From contig NZ_BMQP01000010.1 of assembly GCF_014648175.1 (NCBI RefSeq), positions 159,681 through 223,680 of the forward strand: a stretch of 64,000 nt of DNA, given 5' to 3'. Source of the stretch: Planobispora rosea. Its GTDB lineage: Bacteria; Actinomycetota; Actinomycetes; Streptosporangiales; Streptosporangiaceae. Below, piece by piece: positions 33,018 to 41,839 of this stretch. The notes under the pieces were generated by a model. The model worked only from the letters and a program-made list of their open reading frames with translations. It made no database searches and was not told where the DNA came from. The position numbers and the translations under genes are program-made. The stretch's first letter is position 1, and the number at the start of each line of letters is the position of its first letter.

Positions 33018-34978
33018 CGCTGCTGCATGGTCCGGGTGGCCCGGATCATGTTCCGGGCGCCGGGGATCCGCTGGGCGAGGCGCCGCAGCCGCGGGTAGCG
33101 GCGCTCGGGGACGGCGGGCGCGGCGGCCCGGCGGATCTCCACCCGGCCGCCGCGGCTCACCTCCACCCCGAAGCGGAGCCCGATCTCCTCGTCGTCCACT
33201 CGCAGGAACGGCATCCACTCGCCGGGCGCCAGGTAACCCTGCCGCGGCAGCCGCCGCATCGGGATCCTGGCGATCAGCCGCCCGGCGGCCAGGCCGGGCA
33301 CACCCGGCTCAACCAGGGCGGGCGCGCAGACCTCGCGTGTCCCGCCCGGTGCCTGCCGCAGCACCAGCTCGGCGGGCGGGCCCCCGCTCGGCGGCATGTA
33401 CGGCACGGGCACGACGACGAAGACGTGGTCGCGCTGCCGGGTCAGCGTGGTCCCGGGCGAGACGAGGACGACCGACTCGGGGAACGAGCGGGGTTCCACA
33501 CAGATCCCCAGCTCCCCCTGGTCGGACCACCAGGGCACGATCGGCCGCCGGGCCTGGTCCGCCAGGGTCGCGGTGCAGTCGACCGGTGAGCCGGTCACGC
33601 GGGCCCGGGCCTGGTGGACCCCGCCGTGCACCCGCATGTGGACCTCCCACAGACCGGCCGGGAGCGGCCCTGCGGGAGCGGCGTCGTCGGCGTCGAGCGT
33701 GGCCGTGCCGGTGACCTGGATCCGGACCCCGTCACCGTCGGGCACGCGGACCACCGCGCAGGTCACCGGGAGCCTGCGGACCTCCCCGGTGGCGCCGTTG
33801 CGCAGGTAGACCTCGAAGCGCGTGCTCGCCACCGCGGCGGTGACGTCGGCCACCTCGGGCGGGAGGTCGAGGCCGTTCAGGGGCAGCGGCGACGTCCACA
33901 GCAGGCGGTCCCGTCCGTGCGGGAGGAACCTCACCGGATTGCCGTCGCCCCAGATGATCTCACCGGTCACGCTCATGACGAGGGCGCCGTCCCGCCAGGA
34001 GACGTCCTTGACCTCGGCCTTCAGATGGGTGCCCTGCGTGGCCTGGGCCAGCGCGACGAGCAGGTCGAGCCGCCCGGCGCGCAGCAGCGCGGCGCGGGCC
34101 CGCAGGCTGACCGGGAGGTAGTGGTCCAGCCGCTCGGGGAAGCGCTGGACGGTCAGTTCGCGCAGGGTGGTGAAGGTGACGGTCCGTTCCGAGGAGGACG
34201 CGACGAACCGGGTGCCGCCGAGCCTGCGGATGACCGCGGTGCGGAACCAGTGCGCGTACAGGCGGTCGCGCCTGCGCCCCCGGGGGACCGACTCGTCGAT
34301 GACGTCGAGCAGCTTGCGCAGCTCGGTCACATGGACGTGGGGGGTGACCGGCGGCTCCGGTCTCCGCCCGAGGTAGCAGCAGGCCGGTCCCGCCATGACG
34401 GTCACGGCCGCGGCCCGCAGGTAGGCCCGCAGGACGAAGGACTGCTCGGCCAGGATGCCGCCGGCGCCGGGGAAGGCGAGCCCCTCGGCCACCAGGAAGG
34501 CCCGGCGGTAGAGCTTGTGCGGGGTGAGCAGGGACAGCAGCCGGTCGCCCAGGATGTCGGCGTGCTCGCGGTCCCTGCTGAAGACGACCGAGGGCGGCCC
34601 CCACTCGCCGGCCAGCGGGGCGACCAGGACGTCGGCGCCGGTCTCCACCGCGCGCCGGTACATCCGTTCCAGCGCCGTGCGCTCCAGGTGGTCGACCTGG
34701 TCGAGCATGTAGACGTACTCTCCGGTGGCGACCTCGAGGGCGGCGTTGCGACCGCGCATCGGCGAGCCGATGTGCTTCAGTCGCAGGACGCGGACGTTGG
34801 GATGCGTCCCGGCGATGGCGTCGAGACGCTCCTCGATCCCGTCGTCCGACCCGTCGTCGGCGAAGATGACCTCGTAGTCCTCCGGAGGCATCGACTGCTC
34901 AACCACTGTGCGGAGACACGCGTCGGCCGTGCCCCCAGGGTTGTGAACCGGCACTATCACGCTGACCTTCGCACCCAT
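33002..34978 (-). CDS. Glycosyltransferase family 2 protein with long C-terminal extension
   Basis: About 658 residues. The N-terminal GT-A domain (~1-220) shows KVSVIVPVHNPGGTADACL, YEVIFADDGSDDGIEERLD, MRGRNAALEVATGEYVYML and a DQVD in place of the usual DxD region. The remaining ~430 residues contain beta-rich segments (SRTFEVYLRNGATGEVRRLP-like and VQVTGTATLDADDA-like) found in actinobacterial teichoic/glycan glycosyltransferases. There is no membrane span. ATG 34978 starts at the conserved strand. A GTG at 34996 would add six residues. Likely role: cell-surface polymer glycosylation. Acceptor unknown. Confidence 0.85.
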   Translation of the reverse strand: MGAKVSVIVPVHNPGGTADACLRTVVEQSMPPEDYEVIFADDGSDDGIEERLDAIAGTHPNVRVLRLKHIGSPMRGRNAALEVATGEYVYMLDQVDHLERTALERMYRRAVETGADVLVAPLAGEWGPPSVVFSRDREHADILGDRLLSLLTPHKLYRRAFLVAEGLAFPGAGGILAEQSFVLRAYLRAAAVTVMAGPACCYLGRRPEPPVTPHVHVTELRKLLDVIDESVPRGRRRDRLYAHWFRTAVIRRLGGTRFVASSSERTVTFTTLRELTVQRFPERLDHYLPVSLRARAALLRAGRLDLLVALAQATQGTHLKAEVKDVSWRDGALVMSVTGEIIWGDGNPVRFLPHGRDRLLWTSPLPLNGLDLPPEVADVTAAVASTRFEVYLRNGATGEVRRLPVTCAVVRVPDGDGVRIQVTGTATLDADDAAPAGPLPAGLWEVHMRVHGGVHQARARVTGSPVDCTATLADQARRPIVPWWSDQGELGICVEPRSFPESVVLVSPGTTLTRQRDHVFVVVPVPYMPPSGGPPAELVLRQAPGGTREVCAPALVEPGVPGLAAGRLIARIPMRRLPRQGYLAPGEWMPFLRVDDEEIGLRFGVEVSRGGRVEIRRAAAPAVPERRYPRLRRLAQRIPGARNMIRATRTMQQRYMPS

Positions 34979-35008
34979 ACGTCCAGGATGCGTCACCGGT
35001 CGTGTTCA

Positions 35009-35027
35009 ACCGGCTTGACCAGCCGGT
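35009..35027. other. Perfect inverted repeat before the glycosyltransferase
   Basis: ACCGGCT-TGACC-AGCCGGT, seven-base arms with a five-base loop. It lies 30 bases upstream of the glycosyltransferase and ~45 bases after the lytic transglycosylase stop. It could end the latter transcript or act as an operator of the former. Confidence 0.45.
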
Positions 35028-35070
35028 CTATAGTCTTTTCAGGGGATTTCCAGAGGTTCTCCGGGAGTCC

Positions 35071-35856
35071 TCAGTACCAGCCCTTGGCCTGGGAGTGAGC
35101 CCACGCGCCGCAGGGCGAGCCGTAGCGGCCCTTGATGTAGTTCAGGCCCCATTCGATCTGGGTGGCCGGGTTGGTCTGCCAGTCGGAGCCCGCGCTGGCC
35201 ATCTTGTGGCCGGGCAGCGACTGCGGGATGCCGTAGGCGCCGCTGGAGCGGTTCATCGCCCGCTCGTTCCAGCCGCTCTCCTTCATCCAGAGCTTCTCCA
35301 GGCAGCCCCACTGGTCGGCCCAGCCGCGCGCCTCCAGCATCTGCTTGCCCAGCGCCTTGTTCCCGGTCGGGTTGGCGCTTCCGGGCGGGAACTGCGTCGG
35401 GTCGAACCCACCCCCGCCGGGCGCCTCTTTGACGATCTTGATGGGGTCGAGGGGATCGCGCCCCTCACGCTTGCGCTTGAGCTCGTCGGCCTTGAACGCC
35501 TGGACCGCCTGGGCCTTGAGCGCGTCGGCCTCGGGGTCGGGGCCGAAGGGGTCGCCGCCGCCGCCGAACACCTTCGCCACATCACGGAGGGTGAGCGTGG
35601 TCTCGGTCGCCGCCGAGGCGTTCTGGACGGCGGTGTAGACGGTGAACCCGCCGCCCCCGACGACGACCGCCGCCGTCAGGCCGAGAACGGCGGCACGCTT
35701 GGGAGACAGCCGGCCCCGCTTCTTGACCGCGGGCGGCGCCTCTGCCGCGGGGGGCTTCCCGGTGGCGGCGGGTCTCCTGCCGGCACGGCGGGAGCTGGAC
35801 GCCCTGCGCCCCCGGGAGGGGGAATTCCCCTGCTCGGGGGACGATCCTGAACTCAC
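35071..35856 (-). CDS. Membrane-anchored lytic transglycosylase-like protein
   Basis: 261 residues. A basic Pro/Ala/Arg-rich cytoplasmic start is followed by one span (RAAVLGLTAAVVVGGGGFTV), a coiled, charged stalk with GGGGDPFGPDPEADALKAQA, and a C-terminal SLT-like domain: LEKLWMKESGWNERAMN with the catalytic Glu in KESGWN, SGAYGIPQSLPGHKM, IEWGLNYIKGRYGSPCGAW. This is the short actinobacterial transglycosylase related to aggregation-promoting factors, probably acting on peptidoglycan. GTG 35856 is the only sensible start. A CRP-type site lies 139 bases upstream. Confidence 0.9.
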   Translation of the reverse strand: MSSGSSPEQGNSPSRGRRASSSRRAGRRPAATGKPPAAEAPPAVKKRGRLSPKRAAVLGLTAAVVVGGGGFTVYTAVQNASAATETTLTLRDVAKVFGGGGDPFGPDPEADALKAQAVQAFKADELKRKREGRDPLDPIKIVKEAPGGGGFDPTQFPPGSANPTGNKALGKQMLEARGWADQWGCLEKLWMKESGWNERAMNRSSGAYGIPQSLPGHKMASAGSDWQTNPATQIEWGLNYIKGRYGSPCGAWAHSQAKGWY

Positions 35857-36160
35857 GACCTATGAGCTTGCCGTGAACCGGGGGGTGCTTCGCAACCGGA
35901 ACGGGGAATTAGGTCGGCATCCAGGGGTGATGGCGTGCGACACGGAGTACTGATCCCCTGGTTAAAAGGACTTTTCCGACACTTGACCGAGCAATGTGAT
36001 TTTCGTCACAACAGCACGACGGACCCTGCCCCCGCAGGCCCCTGTCCTCCGGGGGAGAGCCTTCACCAGGCTTTCCGACCACCGTGACGGCGGCGTGGCC
36101 CCTGTGTCACATTTTCATGACATAGCGGGTGTTATGAGGTGATAGAAGAATAATGACCAG
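35857..36160. other. Divergent intergenic region, lytic transglycosylase / response regulator
   Basis: 304 bases, visibly less GC-rich than its surroundings. It contains the inverted repeat CCAGGGG/CCCCTGG (35921-35927, 35955-35961), an AAAAGGACTTTT dyad just after it, a CRP-type site (35995-36010), and TGTCA/TGACA half-sites around 36105-36122 near the response-regulator start. I could not fit it to a known riboswitch, including the c-di-AMP type common before such hydrolases. Confidence 0.5.
35995..36010. promoter_or_regulatory. Perfect CRP/FNR-type operator
   Basis: TGTGA-TTTTCG-TCACA matches the TGTGAN6TCACA CRP consensus with no mismatch. It is 139 bases upstream of the lytic transglycosylase start and 150 upstream of the response-regulator start, so either or both may be controlled by a cAMP-CRP protein. 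Confidence 0.7.
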
Positions 36161-36835
36161 GTGGCCGGCATTCTCCTCGTTGAAGACGATCCCTCGGTCC
36201 GCACCGCTCTTGAGCTGGCGCTGGCCCGTCAGGGGCACTCCGTCACCTCCTGCCCCACGGGCGAAGAGGCGCTGGACCATATCCGCTCCCGCCGGCCCGA
36301 GATCGCCATCCTCGACGTCATGCTGCCCGGAATCGACGGGGTCGAGGTCTGCCGCCGGATCCGCAAGATGGACCAGCTCCCGGTGATCCTCCTCACCGCC
36401 CGGGGGGACGACCTCGACGTGGTCGTGGGCCTGGAGGCCGGAGCCGACGACTACGTGGTCAAGCCGGTCGAACCCCGTGTGCTGGACGCCCGGATCCGCG
36501 CGGTCCTGCGCCGGGTGGAGTCCGTCGTCTCCGACCGCATCACCTTCGGCGACCTGGTCGTGGACCGCGGTGCGCTGAAGGTCTCGCTGGCCGGCAGGGA
36601 GATCCACCTGACCCCCACCGAGCTCCGGCTCCTGCTGGAGCTGGTCCGCCACCCCGGCCAGGTGCTCAACCGCAGATACCTGCTGCGGGCCGTCTGGGAC
36701 CACACCCACGCCGCGGACTCGCGGCTGGTGGACGCCTGCGTGCAGCGGATCCGCGCCAAGATAGAGCCGGTGCCGGCCGAGCCGGAGTTCATCCACACGG
36801 TGCGCGGGTTCGGCTACCGCTTCAGCCCGCCGTGA
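36161..36835 (+). CDS. OmpR/PhoB-family response regulator
   Basis: 224 residues. The receiver domain (1-~115) has the acidic pair in LLVEDDPSVR, the phospho-acceptor Asp in IAILDVMLPGIDG, Thr in ILLTARGDD and Lys in DDYVVKPVEP. The C-terminal winged helix contains LTPTELRLLLELVRHPGQVL and a DNA-contacting VDACVQRIRAKIEP. GTG 36161 (MAGILLVEDD) is the only start that keeps the receiver intact. Its sensor kinase follows 72 bases downstream, separated by an 11-bp repeat. It is related to the AfsQ1/CseB group of envelope-responsive regulators. The exact orthologue is not certain. Confidence 0.92.
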   Translation: MAGILLVEDDPSVRTALELALARQGHSVTSCPTGEEALDHIRSRRPEIAILDVMLPGIDGVEVCRRIRKMDQLPVILLTARGDDLDVVVGLEAGADDYVVKPVEPRVLDARIRAVLRRVESVVSDRITFGDLVVDRGALKVSLAGREIHLTPTELRLLLELVRHPGQVLNRRYLLRAVWDHTHAADSRLVDACVQRIRAKIEPVPAEPEFIHTVRGFGYRFSPP

Positions 36836-36854
36836 AGCCCTGCGAGACCGCGAC

Positions 36855-36909
36855 GAGGCCGCTGTGAGGCCGCTGTGAGGCCGCTGTGAGGCCGCTGTGA
36901 GGCCGCGAT
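36855..36909. repeat. 11-bp tandem repeat carrying the sensor-kinase ribosome-binding site
   Basis: Four exact units of GAGGCCGCTGT from 36855, then a fifth partial unit whose GAGG (36899-36902) is correctly spaced from the kinase ATG at 36908. The repeat fills the gap between response regulator and kinase. Confidence 0.9.
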
Positions 36910-38314
36910 GAGGCGCCTCTACGCCAGCCTGCGCGGGCGCCTGGTCATCGCCTTCACCCTGATCGCCGTCGCGGCCTCGGCTCTGGTCGCGGGGATCGGT
37001 TACGAGCTCGTCAAGCAGCGGGTGATGGAACGCGCGGAACAGGACGCCCTGGCGGACGTGCGGGCCACCCTGGAGGGCACCCGGGTGCCCATCGGCGCGT
37101 TGTGGCCGGGGGACAGCCCGCCGACCGACATGGAGATCACCGTCCTGCAGAAGAGCCTGCGGCCGCAGAACGGGGCCGTGGTGGTCCGGTACGAGGAGTA
37201 TCTGTACCCCGACGGCGACTTCGCCATGGGCGACGTCCCCCCCGACCTCCGGGCGCGGGCCGCCGACCGTACGGTCTCCAAGCGCGAGCGGCTGCACGGC
37301 CGGATGTGGCTGGTGATCGGCACCCCCGTGTGGCGGGTCGAGCCCATCCACCTGCCGCAGCCCACCGGAATGAGCGTCTTCGTGTTCGCCCCCCTCGACG
37401 CGGAGGAACAGCTCCTGAGCGGCATGCGCAGGTCGCTGGCCACCGCCGGGACCATCATGCTGGTCGTCGCGCTCGCCGTGGCGCTGGTCTCGGCCCAGGG
37501 GGTGCTGCTCCCGGTCCGCCGGCTGGGCTCGGCCGCCAGGGCGCTCGGCGCCGGGCACCTGGACACCCGGCTCCCCGTCCACGGCCAGGACGAGCTGGCC
37601 GAGCTCACCGCGACCTTCAACGACACCGCCGCCGCGCTGGAGCGCAGCGTGTCGGAGCTGCGGGCGCTGGAGGCGATGTCCCGCCGGTTCGTGGCCGACG
37701 TCTCCCACGAGCTGCGGACTCCGCTGACCGCGATGACGGCGGTGACCGACATGTTGTCGGAGGAGGCCGACCGGCTGCCCCGGGAGTCGGCCGCGGCCGT
37801 ACGGCTGGTGCTGCGCGAGATCGAGCGGTTGCGCACCATGGTGGAGCAGCTCATCGAGGCGAGCCGGTTCGACTCGGGCACGGCCACCCTGAGCCTGGAG
37901 GCCGTGAACGTCGCCGACGCGATCCAGGACTGCCTGGAGATGCGCGGATGGTCGGAGAAGGTGGAGGTGAAGGCTCTGCGGGGGCTGGCCTTCACCCTCG
38001 ATCCCCGGCGCTTCGACGTCATCCTCGCCAACCTGGTCGGCAACGCCCTGCGGCACGGCGAGCCGCCCGTCGTCGTGACCGCCCGCGTCACGCCCCACGG
38101 TCTGGAGGTGAAGGTGCGCGACCACGGCAAGGGCATCCCCCCGGGGGACCTGCCCCACGTGTTCAACCGCTTCTACAAAGCCGGCACCGGCGGTGACGGC
38201 AGCGGGCTCGGACTGTCCATCGCCCGCTCCAACGCCCAGCTGCACGGCGGCACGATCTCGGTGCGCCGGCAGGAGCCGGGCACGCTCTTCACGGTCTGGC
38301 TCCCCCCGGTATGA
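36908..38314 (+). CDS. Sensor histidine kinase (HAMP, HisKA, HATPase)
   Basis: 468 residues. TM1 is LVIAFTLIAVAASALVAGIG, the ~130-residue extracytoplasmic sensor follows (includes PGDSPPTDMEITVLQK), TM2 is TIMLVVALAVALVSAQGVLL, then HAMP, the H-box FVADVSHELRTPLTAMTA with the phospho-His, N-box ILANLVGNALRHGE, G1 VRDHGKGIPPGDL and G2 GDGSGLGLSIARS. It pairs with the upstream response regulator. Its stop overlaps the lipoprotein start (ATGA), so the accessory lipoprotein is made in coupling with the sensor. Confidence 0.94.
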   Translation: MRRLYASLRGRLVIAFTLIAVAASALVAGIGYELVKQRVMERAEQDALADVRATLEGTRVPIGALWPGDSPPTDMEITVLQKSLRPQNGAVVVRYEEYLYPDGDFAMGDVPPDLRARAADRTVSKRERLHGRMWLVIGTPVWRVEPIHLPQPTGMSVFVFAPLDAEEQLLSGMRRSLATAGTIMLVVALAVALVSAQGVLLPVRRLGSAARALGAGHLDTRLPVHGQDELAELTATFNDTAAALERSVSELRALEAMSRRFVADVSHELRTPLTAMTAVTDMLSEEADRLPRESAAAVRLVLREIERLRTMVEQLIEASRFDSGTATLSLEAVNVADAIQDCLEMRGWSEKVEVKALRGLAFTLDPRRFDVILANLVGNALRHGEPPVVVTARVTPHGLEVKVRDHGKGIPPGDLPHVFNRFYKAGTGGDGSGLGLSIARSNAQLHGGTISVRRQEPGTLFTVWLPPV

Positions 38315-38856
38315 GAAGGATCGCCTGCCTGCTCGCCGCCCTCGTCCTGCTCGCCGGGTGCGGCGTCACGCCCACCGAGGTGATGGACCGGGGACGCCCT
38401 CCGGTGATCAGCTACAGCCCGGCACGGGTGACCGTCTACCTGGTCCGCGACGGACGGCTGGAGCCCGTCCAGATCCCGGTGATCTCCGACTCCGCCAAGA
38501 ACATCGTCACCACGCTGTTCCGCGCCGGGCGGCAGCCGCCGAGACCGGGGCTGACGAGCGAGCTGAACCGGTTCAGCCACTACGACAGCAAGACCACCCG
38601 CTACAGCGACGTCTCCCAGCGGGACGATCCGGCGGGGGACCTGGGGTACCGGCTGAACGTGGTCATCTCCGGCGAGGGCCGGCTCTCCCGGCTGGGCCTC
38701 GCCCAGATCACCTGCACGGTCCGGCAGAACAAGCAGGAGAGCATCTGGAGCGTCGAGATCACCCGGCTTTTCCCCGGGGTTCCGGAGTCGCTGGGCGAGC
38801 ACAACTGCTTCGACTTCCGCGACCTGGCCGCCGAGGGAGTACGGCTCCCGCCGTGA
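38311..38856 (+). CDS. Lipoprotein cotranslated with the two-component system
   Basis: 181 residues beginning MRRIACLLAALVLLAGCGV, a clear lipobox (LAGC) for anchoring outside the membrane. The mature part contains VTVYLVRDGRLEPVQIPV and IVTTLFRAGRQPPRPGLTSE, resembling a small GerMN-like fold. Four-base overlap with the kinase (ATGA) makes it the third component of the operon, reminiscent of the CseA lipoprotein with CseBC in Streptomyces. It may tune or gate the sensor. That role is inferred from position. Confidence 0.85.
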   Translation: MRRIACLLAALVLLAGCGVTPTEVMDRGRPPVISYSPARVTVYLVRDGRLEPVQIPVISDSAKNIVTTLFRAGRQPPRPGLTSELNRFSHYDSKTTRYSDVSQRDDPAGDLGYRLNVVISGEGRLSRLGLAQITCTVRQNKQESIWSVEITRLFPGVPESLGEHNCFDFRDLAAEGVRLPP

Positions 38857-38879
38857 TCCCCCGGCGGCCCCGGGGTCAC
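38853..38879. terminator. Hairpin overlapping two convergent stop codons
   Basis: GTGATCCC (38853-38860) pairs with GGGGTCAC (38872-38879) with one wobble pair, around a C/G-rich loop. It covers the lipoprotein stop (38854-38856) and the phoH stop (38876-38878), so it may end both transcripts. Confidence 0.5.
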
Positions 38880-40198
38880 ATCGTCACGTCCTCCAGCATC
38901 TCGGTGACCAGCGCGGCGATCGGCGAGCGCTCCGAGCGGGTCAGCGTGACGTGCGCGAACAGCGGGTGGCCCTTGAGCTTCTCCACCACCGCGACCACGC
39001 CGTCGTGCCGGCCCACCCGCAGGTTGTCGCGCTGGGCGATGTCGTGGGTGAGCACGACCCGGGAGTTGGCGCCGATCCGGCTCAGCACGGTGAGCAGCAC
39101 CCCCCGCTCCAGCGACTGGGCCTCATCGACGATCACGAAGGCGTCGTGGAGCGAGCGCCCCCGGATGTGGGTGAGCGGGAGCACCTCCAGCATGCCCCGG
39201 TCGATGACCTCCTCGATCACCTCGGGCGTGGTGATGGCGCCCAGGGTGTCGTAGACGGCCTGGGCCCAGGGGCCCATCTTCTCGTTCTCGGTGCCGGGCA
39301 GGTAGCCGAGTTCCTGACCGCCCACGGCGTACAGCGGGCGGAAGACGATGACCTTGCGGTGCTGGCGGCGCTCCAGCACCGCCTCCAGACCGGCGCAGAG
39401 CGCGAGCGCGGACTTGCCGGTGCCGGCCCGGCCGCCCATCGAGACGATGCCGACCTCGGGGTCCATCAGGAGGTCCAGGGCGATGCGCTGCTCGGCGGAG
39501 CGGCCGTGCAGGCCGAACACCTCGCGGTCGCCGCGGACCAGCCGCACGGACTTGTCCGGCATCACGCGGCCCAGCGCCGACCCCCGGCTGGACAGCAGCC
39601 GCAGGCCGGTGTGGGTCGGCAGGTCGCGCGCCTCGGCCAGTTCCACGCTGCCGCGGTCGAAGAGCGTCTCGATGTCCTCGTCGGGCACCTGGAGCTCGTC
39701 CATCCCGGTCCAGCCGGACTCCACGACGAGCTCGGCCCGGTACTCCTCCGCGGCGAGCCCGATGGACGCGGCCTTGATCCGCATCGGGAGGTCCTTGGAC
39801 ACGAGAACCACGTCGAGTCCCTCCGCGGCCAGGGAGCGCGCGACGGTCAGGATGCGGGTGTCGTTGTCGCCGAGCCGGAAGCCGGCGGGCAGGATGGACG
39901 GGTCGCTGTGGTTGAGCTCGACCCTGACGGTGCCGTCGCCGATCGGCATGGGCTCGTCCAGACGTCCGTGTGTCACCCTCAGGTCGTCGAGGTGCCGCAG
40001 CGCCTTGCGCGCGAAGTAGCCGAGCTCGGGGTGGTGCCGCTTGGCCTCCAGCTCGGTGATGACGACGATCGGGAGGACGACCTCGTGCTCGGCGAAGCGG
40101 CTTATGGCCGCGGGATCCGCCAGGAGGACCGAGGTGTCCAGGACGTACGTACGCCGACCGGCGACCGACGACGTGGATGAGGACGAAGGGTGTGCCAC
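38876..40198 (-). CDS. PIN-domain PhoH family protein (PhoH2 type)
   Basis: 440 residues. The N-terminal PIN ribonuclease-like domain (~20-150) shows [23 protein letters not shown] and acidic residues in [14 protein letters not shown] and [12 protein letters not shown]. The C-terminal PhoH ATPase has Walker [14 protein letters not shown], Walker [15 protein letters not shown] and sensor [12 protein letters not shown]. Known PhoH2 proteins are ATP-dependent RNA unwinding/cleaving enzymes. GTG 40198 is preferred because GGGGGAG lies five bases upstream. The ATG/GTG further upstream lacks one. M. tuberculosis has the orthologue (Rv1095) in the same broader neighbourhood. Confidence 0.93.
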   Translation of the reverse strand: MAHPSSSSTSSVAGRRTYVLDTSVLLADPAAISRFAEHEVVLPIVVITELEAKRHHPELGYFARKALRHLDDLRVTHGRLDEPMPIGDGTVRVELNHSDPSILPAGFRLGDNDTRILTVARSLAAEGLDVVLVSKDLPMRIKAASIGLAAEEYRAELVVESGWTGMDELQVPDEDIETLFDRGSVELAEARDLPTHTGLRLLSSRGSALGRVMPDKSVRLVRGDREVFGLHGRSAEQRIALDLLMDPEVGIVSMGGRAGTGKSALALCAGLEAVLERRQHRKVIVFRPLYAVGGQELGYLPGTENEKMGPWAQAVYDTLGAITTPEVIEEVIDRGMLEVLPLTHIRGRSLHDAFVIVDEAQSLERGVLLTVLSRIGANSRVVLTHDIAQRDNLRVGRHDGVVAVVEKLKGHPLFAHVTLTRSERSPIAALVTEMLEDVTM

Positions 40199-40438
40199 GC
40201 GTTCTCCCCCGGGCGCCGTGGGCGCCCTGCCATGAGCTGGGATGCGGACCGGACCCGGGCCCACGCTCGCGACGCGCCGAGCAGGGACCGGAGACCGGCC
40301 CTTCTTCGCGGGTCGTGACGCAAAGGCGGGCCCTCTCCGGAGTAGGCGGGGTTTATCCGCCTACCTCTTACGGTACGTCCTGAATTCCCCCATTCCAATG
40401 GGATAAGCCTGACCGAAAGGGGGTGTTCACGTTGCGTT
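40199..40438. other. Gap between cis-prenyltransferase and phoH with two hairpins
   Basis: 240 bases without a gene. GTAGGCGG...CCGCCTAC (40342-40364) is a perfect 8-bp stem, and CCCATT-CC-AATGGG (near 40390-40405) a second. Both follow the prenyltransferase stop on the minus strand and may end its transcript before the phoH promoter. Confidence 0.5.
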
Positions 40439-41206
40439 TCAGGTGCCGTACCGACGGTGCCGCGCGGCGTACGAGCGGAGCGCCCGCAGAAAGTCGACCC
40501 TGCGGAAGTCAGGCCAGTAGGCCTCGCAGAAGTAGAACTCGGAGTGGGCGCTCTGCCAGAGCAGGAAGCCGGACAGCCGCTGCTCCCCCGAGGTCCGGAT
40601 GACGAGATCCGGGTCGGGCTGGCCGCGCGTGTAGAGATGCTCCGCGATGTGCTCCACATCGAGGACCTCGACCAGGTCCTCGATGGTCGCCCCCTTGCTG
40701 GCGTGCTCCAGGAGGAGGGAGCGCACCGCATCAGCGATCTCACGCCTTCCTCCATACCCAACCGCAACGTTCACAATCAAACCGGGACGGTGCGCTGTGG
40801 CTTCTTTTGCATTTTTCAGGACATGTGCCGTGTGATCCGGCAGAAGATCGAGTGCCCCCATCGGCTTGATGTGCCAGCCGGCGTCCACGAGCTCCTGGAC
40901 CACGTCCTCAATGATCTTCATGAGGGGTTCGAGCTCGTCCTTGGAGCGGTTGATGTTGTCGCTGGACAGCAGCCAGACCGTGACGACCTCGACGCCCGCC
41001 TCCCGGCACCAGCAGACGAGTTCGGAGATCTTGTCGGCGCCCTTGCGGTGGCCCCGGCTGACGTCCTCGATGCCCATGGCCCGGGCCCAGCGGCGGTTGC
41101 CGTCGACGATCACACCGACGTGACGGGGGACCATGTCCCGCTCCCGGGACAGCTTCGCCTCAAGCCGCCGTTCGTACAGCCGGTAGACGAGATCACGCAC
41201 GCCCAT
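40439..41206 (-). CDS. Isoprenyl transferase (cis-prenyl diphosphate synthase, UppS type)
   Basis: 255 residues. Condenses isopentenyl diphosphate onto an allylic primer to make Z-prenyl chains for cell-wall lipid carriers. The catalytic Asp is in VGVIVDGNRRWARAMG. GHRKGADKISELVCWC, TVWLLSSDNINRSKDELEPL, LIVNVAVGYGGRREIADA, DPDLVIRTSGEQRLSGFLLW and YFCEAYWPDFRRVDFL are the five conserved regions. ATG 41206 is preceded by GGGAGGGA at six bases. The sequence resembles the Rv1086-type (short-chain farnesyl) branch as well as UppS, so chain length is not assigned. Confidence 0.95.
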   Translation of the reverse strand: MGVRDLVYRLYERRLEAKLSRERDMVPRHVGVIVDGNRRWARAMGIEDVSRGHRKGADKISELVCWCREAGVEVVTVWLLSSDNINRSKDELEPLMKIIEDVVQELVDAGWHIKPMGALDLLPDHTAHVLKNAKEATAHRPGLIVNVAVGYGGRREIADAVRSLLLEHASKGATIEDLVEVLDVEHIAEHLYTRGQPDPDLVIRTSGEQRLSGFLLWQSAHSEFYFCEAYWPDFRRVDFLRALRSYAARHRRYGT

Positions 41207-41392
41207 GTGGAGTCCCTCCCCTCAACGCCCGCCGTCGAGGGCGCTGACAGGCAATTATCGCCGCCCGGCGGACCCCTCGGCCCCCTCTGGGGATTCTTCC
41301 GGAGAAGACGGACTTTTCGGTCCGGCTATTCCCTCGCCCGACCTCCCCGGCCGCACGGCTCTGCCCGCCCGGTCACACCCGGCACGAGCCGG

Positions 41393-41839
41393 TCACCGCC
41401 CTCGGAGGCGGACCCACCACCGGGGCCGCGGGACCGGCTCCGGGACCGGGACCGGCTCGGGAGCCGGGTCGAGAGCCGGGTCTCCGGCGATCCGCCCCGC
41501 CGCCCTGAGCGCCTCGGCGAAGTCCCGCGCGTCGGCCCGGGATCCCCCGGGCGGCTTGGGCCGGCCCCTGGCATAGGCGGCGAACTCGGCCGCGAAGTCA
41601 CCGCCGAGGGCCCTGACCAGGTCGGGCCGGAGCCGGGCCACCTGACCCCGCCGTTTGGCGATCAGGCTGGAGGCCTGGATCCGCAGCCGTTCCCCGTCGA
41701 ACCCGGCGGGCGTCTCCCCGCCCGCCACCAGGGCGGCCAGCAGCTCGGCCTGCGCCCTGGCCAGCGCGTCCCGCGCTCCGGGATCGGGCGGGGGGCCGGG
41801 AGAGGAGCCGGAGGCGGGCTGCGGACCGTTTTCAGACAC
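41393..41839 (-). CDS. Small partner protein of the MNIO gene (SCO6045-like)
   Basis: 148 residues: an acidic/Pro-rich start, then a helical core ([76 protein letters not shown]) and a Pro-rich tail with WW near the end. I recall this pattern from Streptomyces proteins encoded beside DUF692 genes. Other MNIOs have a helical partner that delivers the peptide substrate, and this protein is the natural candidate for that role. GTG 41839 overlaps the MNIO stop by eight bases, so the two are translationally coupled. Function is inferred from position only. Confidence 0.7.
   Translation of the reverse strand: MSENGPQPASGSSPGPPPDPGARDALARAQAELLAALVAGGETPAGFDGERLRIQASSLIAKRRGQVARLRPDLVRALGGDFAAEFAAYARGRPKPPGGSRADARDFAEALRAAGRIAGDPALDPAPEPVPVPEPVPRPRWWVRLRGR

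Noticed and set aside
35857..36160. c-di-AMP (ydaO) riboswitch before the lytic transglycosylase
   Set aside because: Such riboswitches often precede muralytic genes in actinobacteria, but the conserved core segments are not found on either strand.
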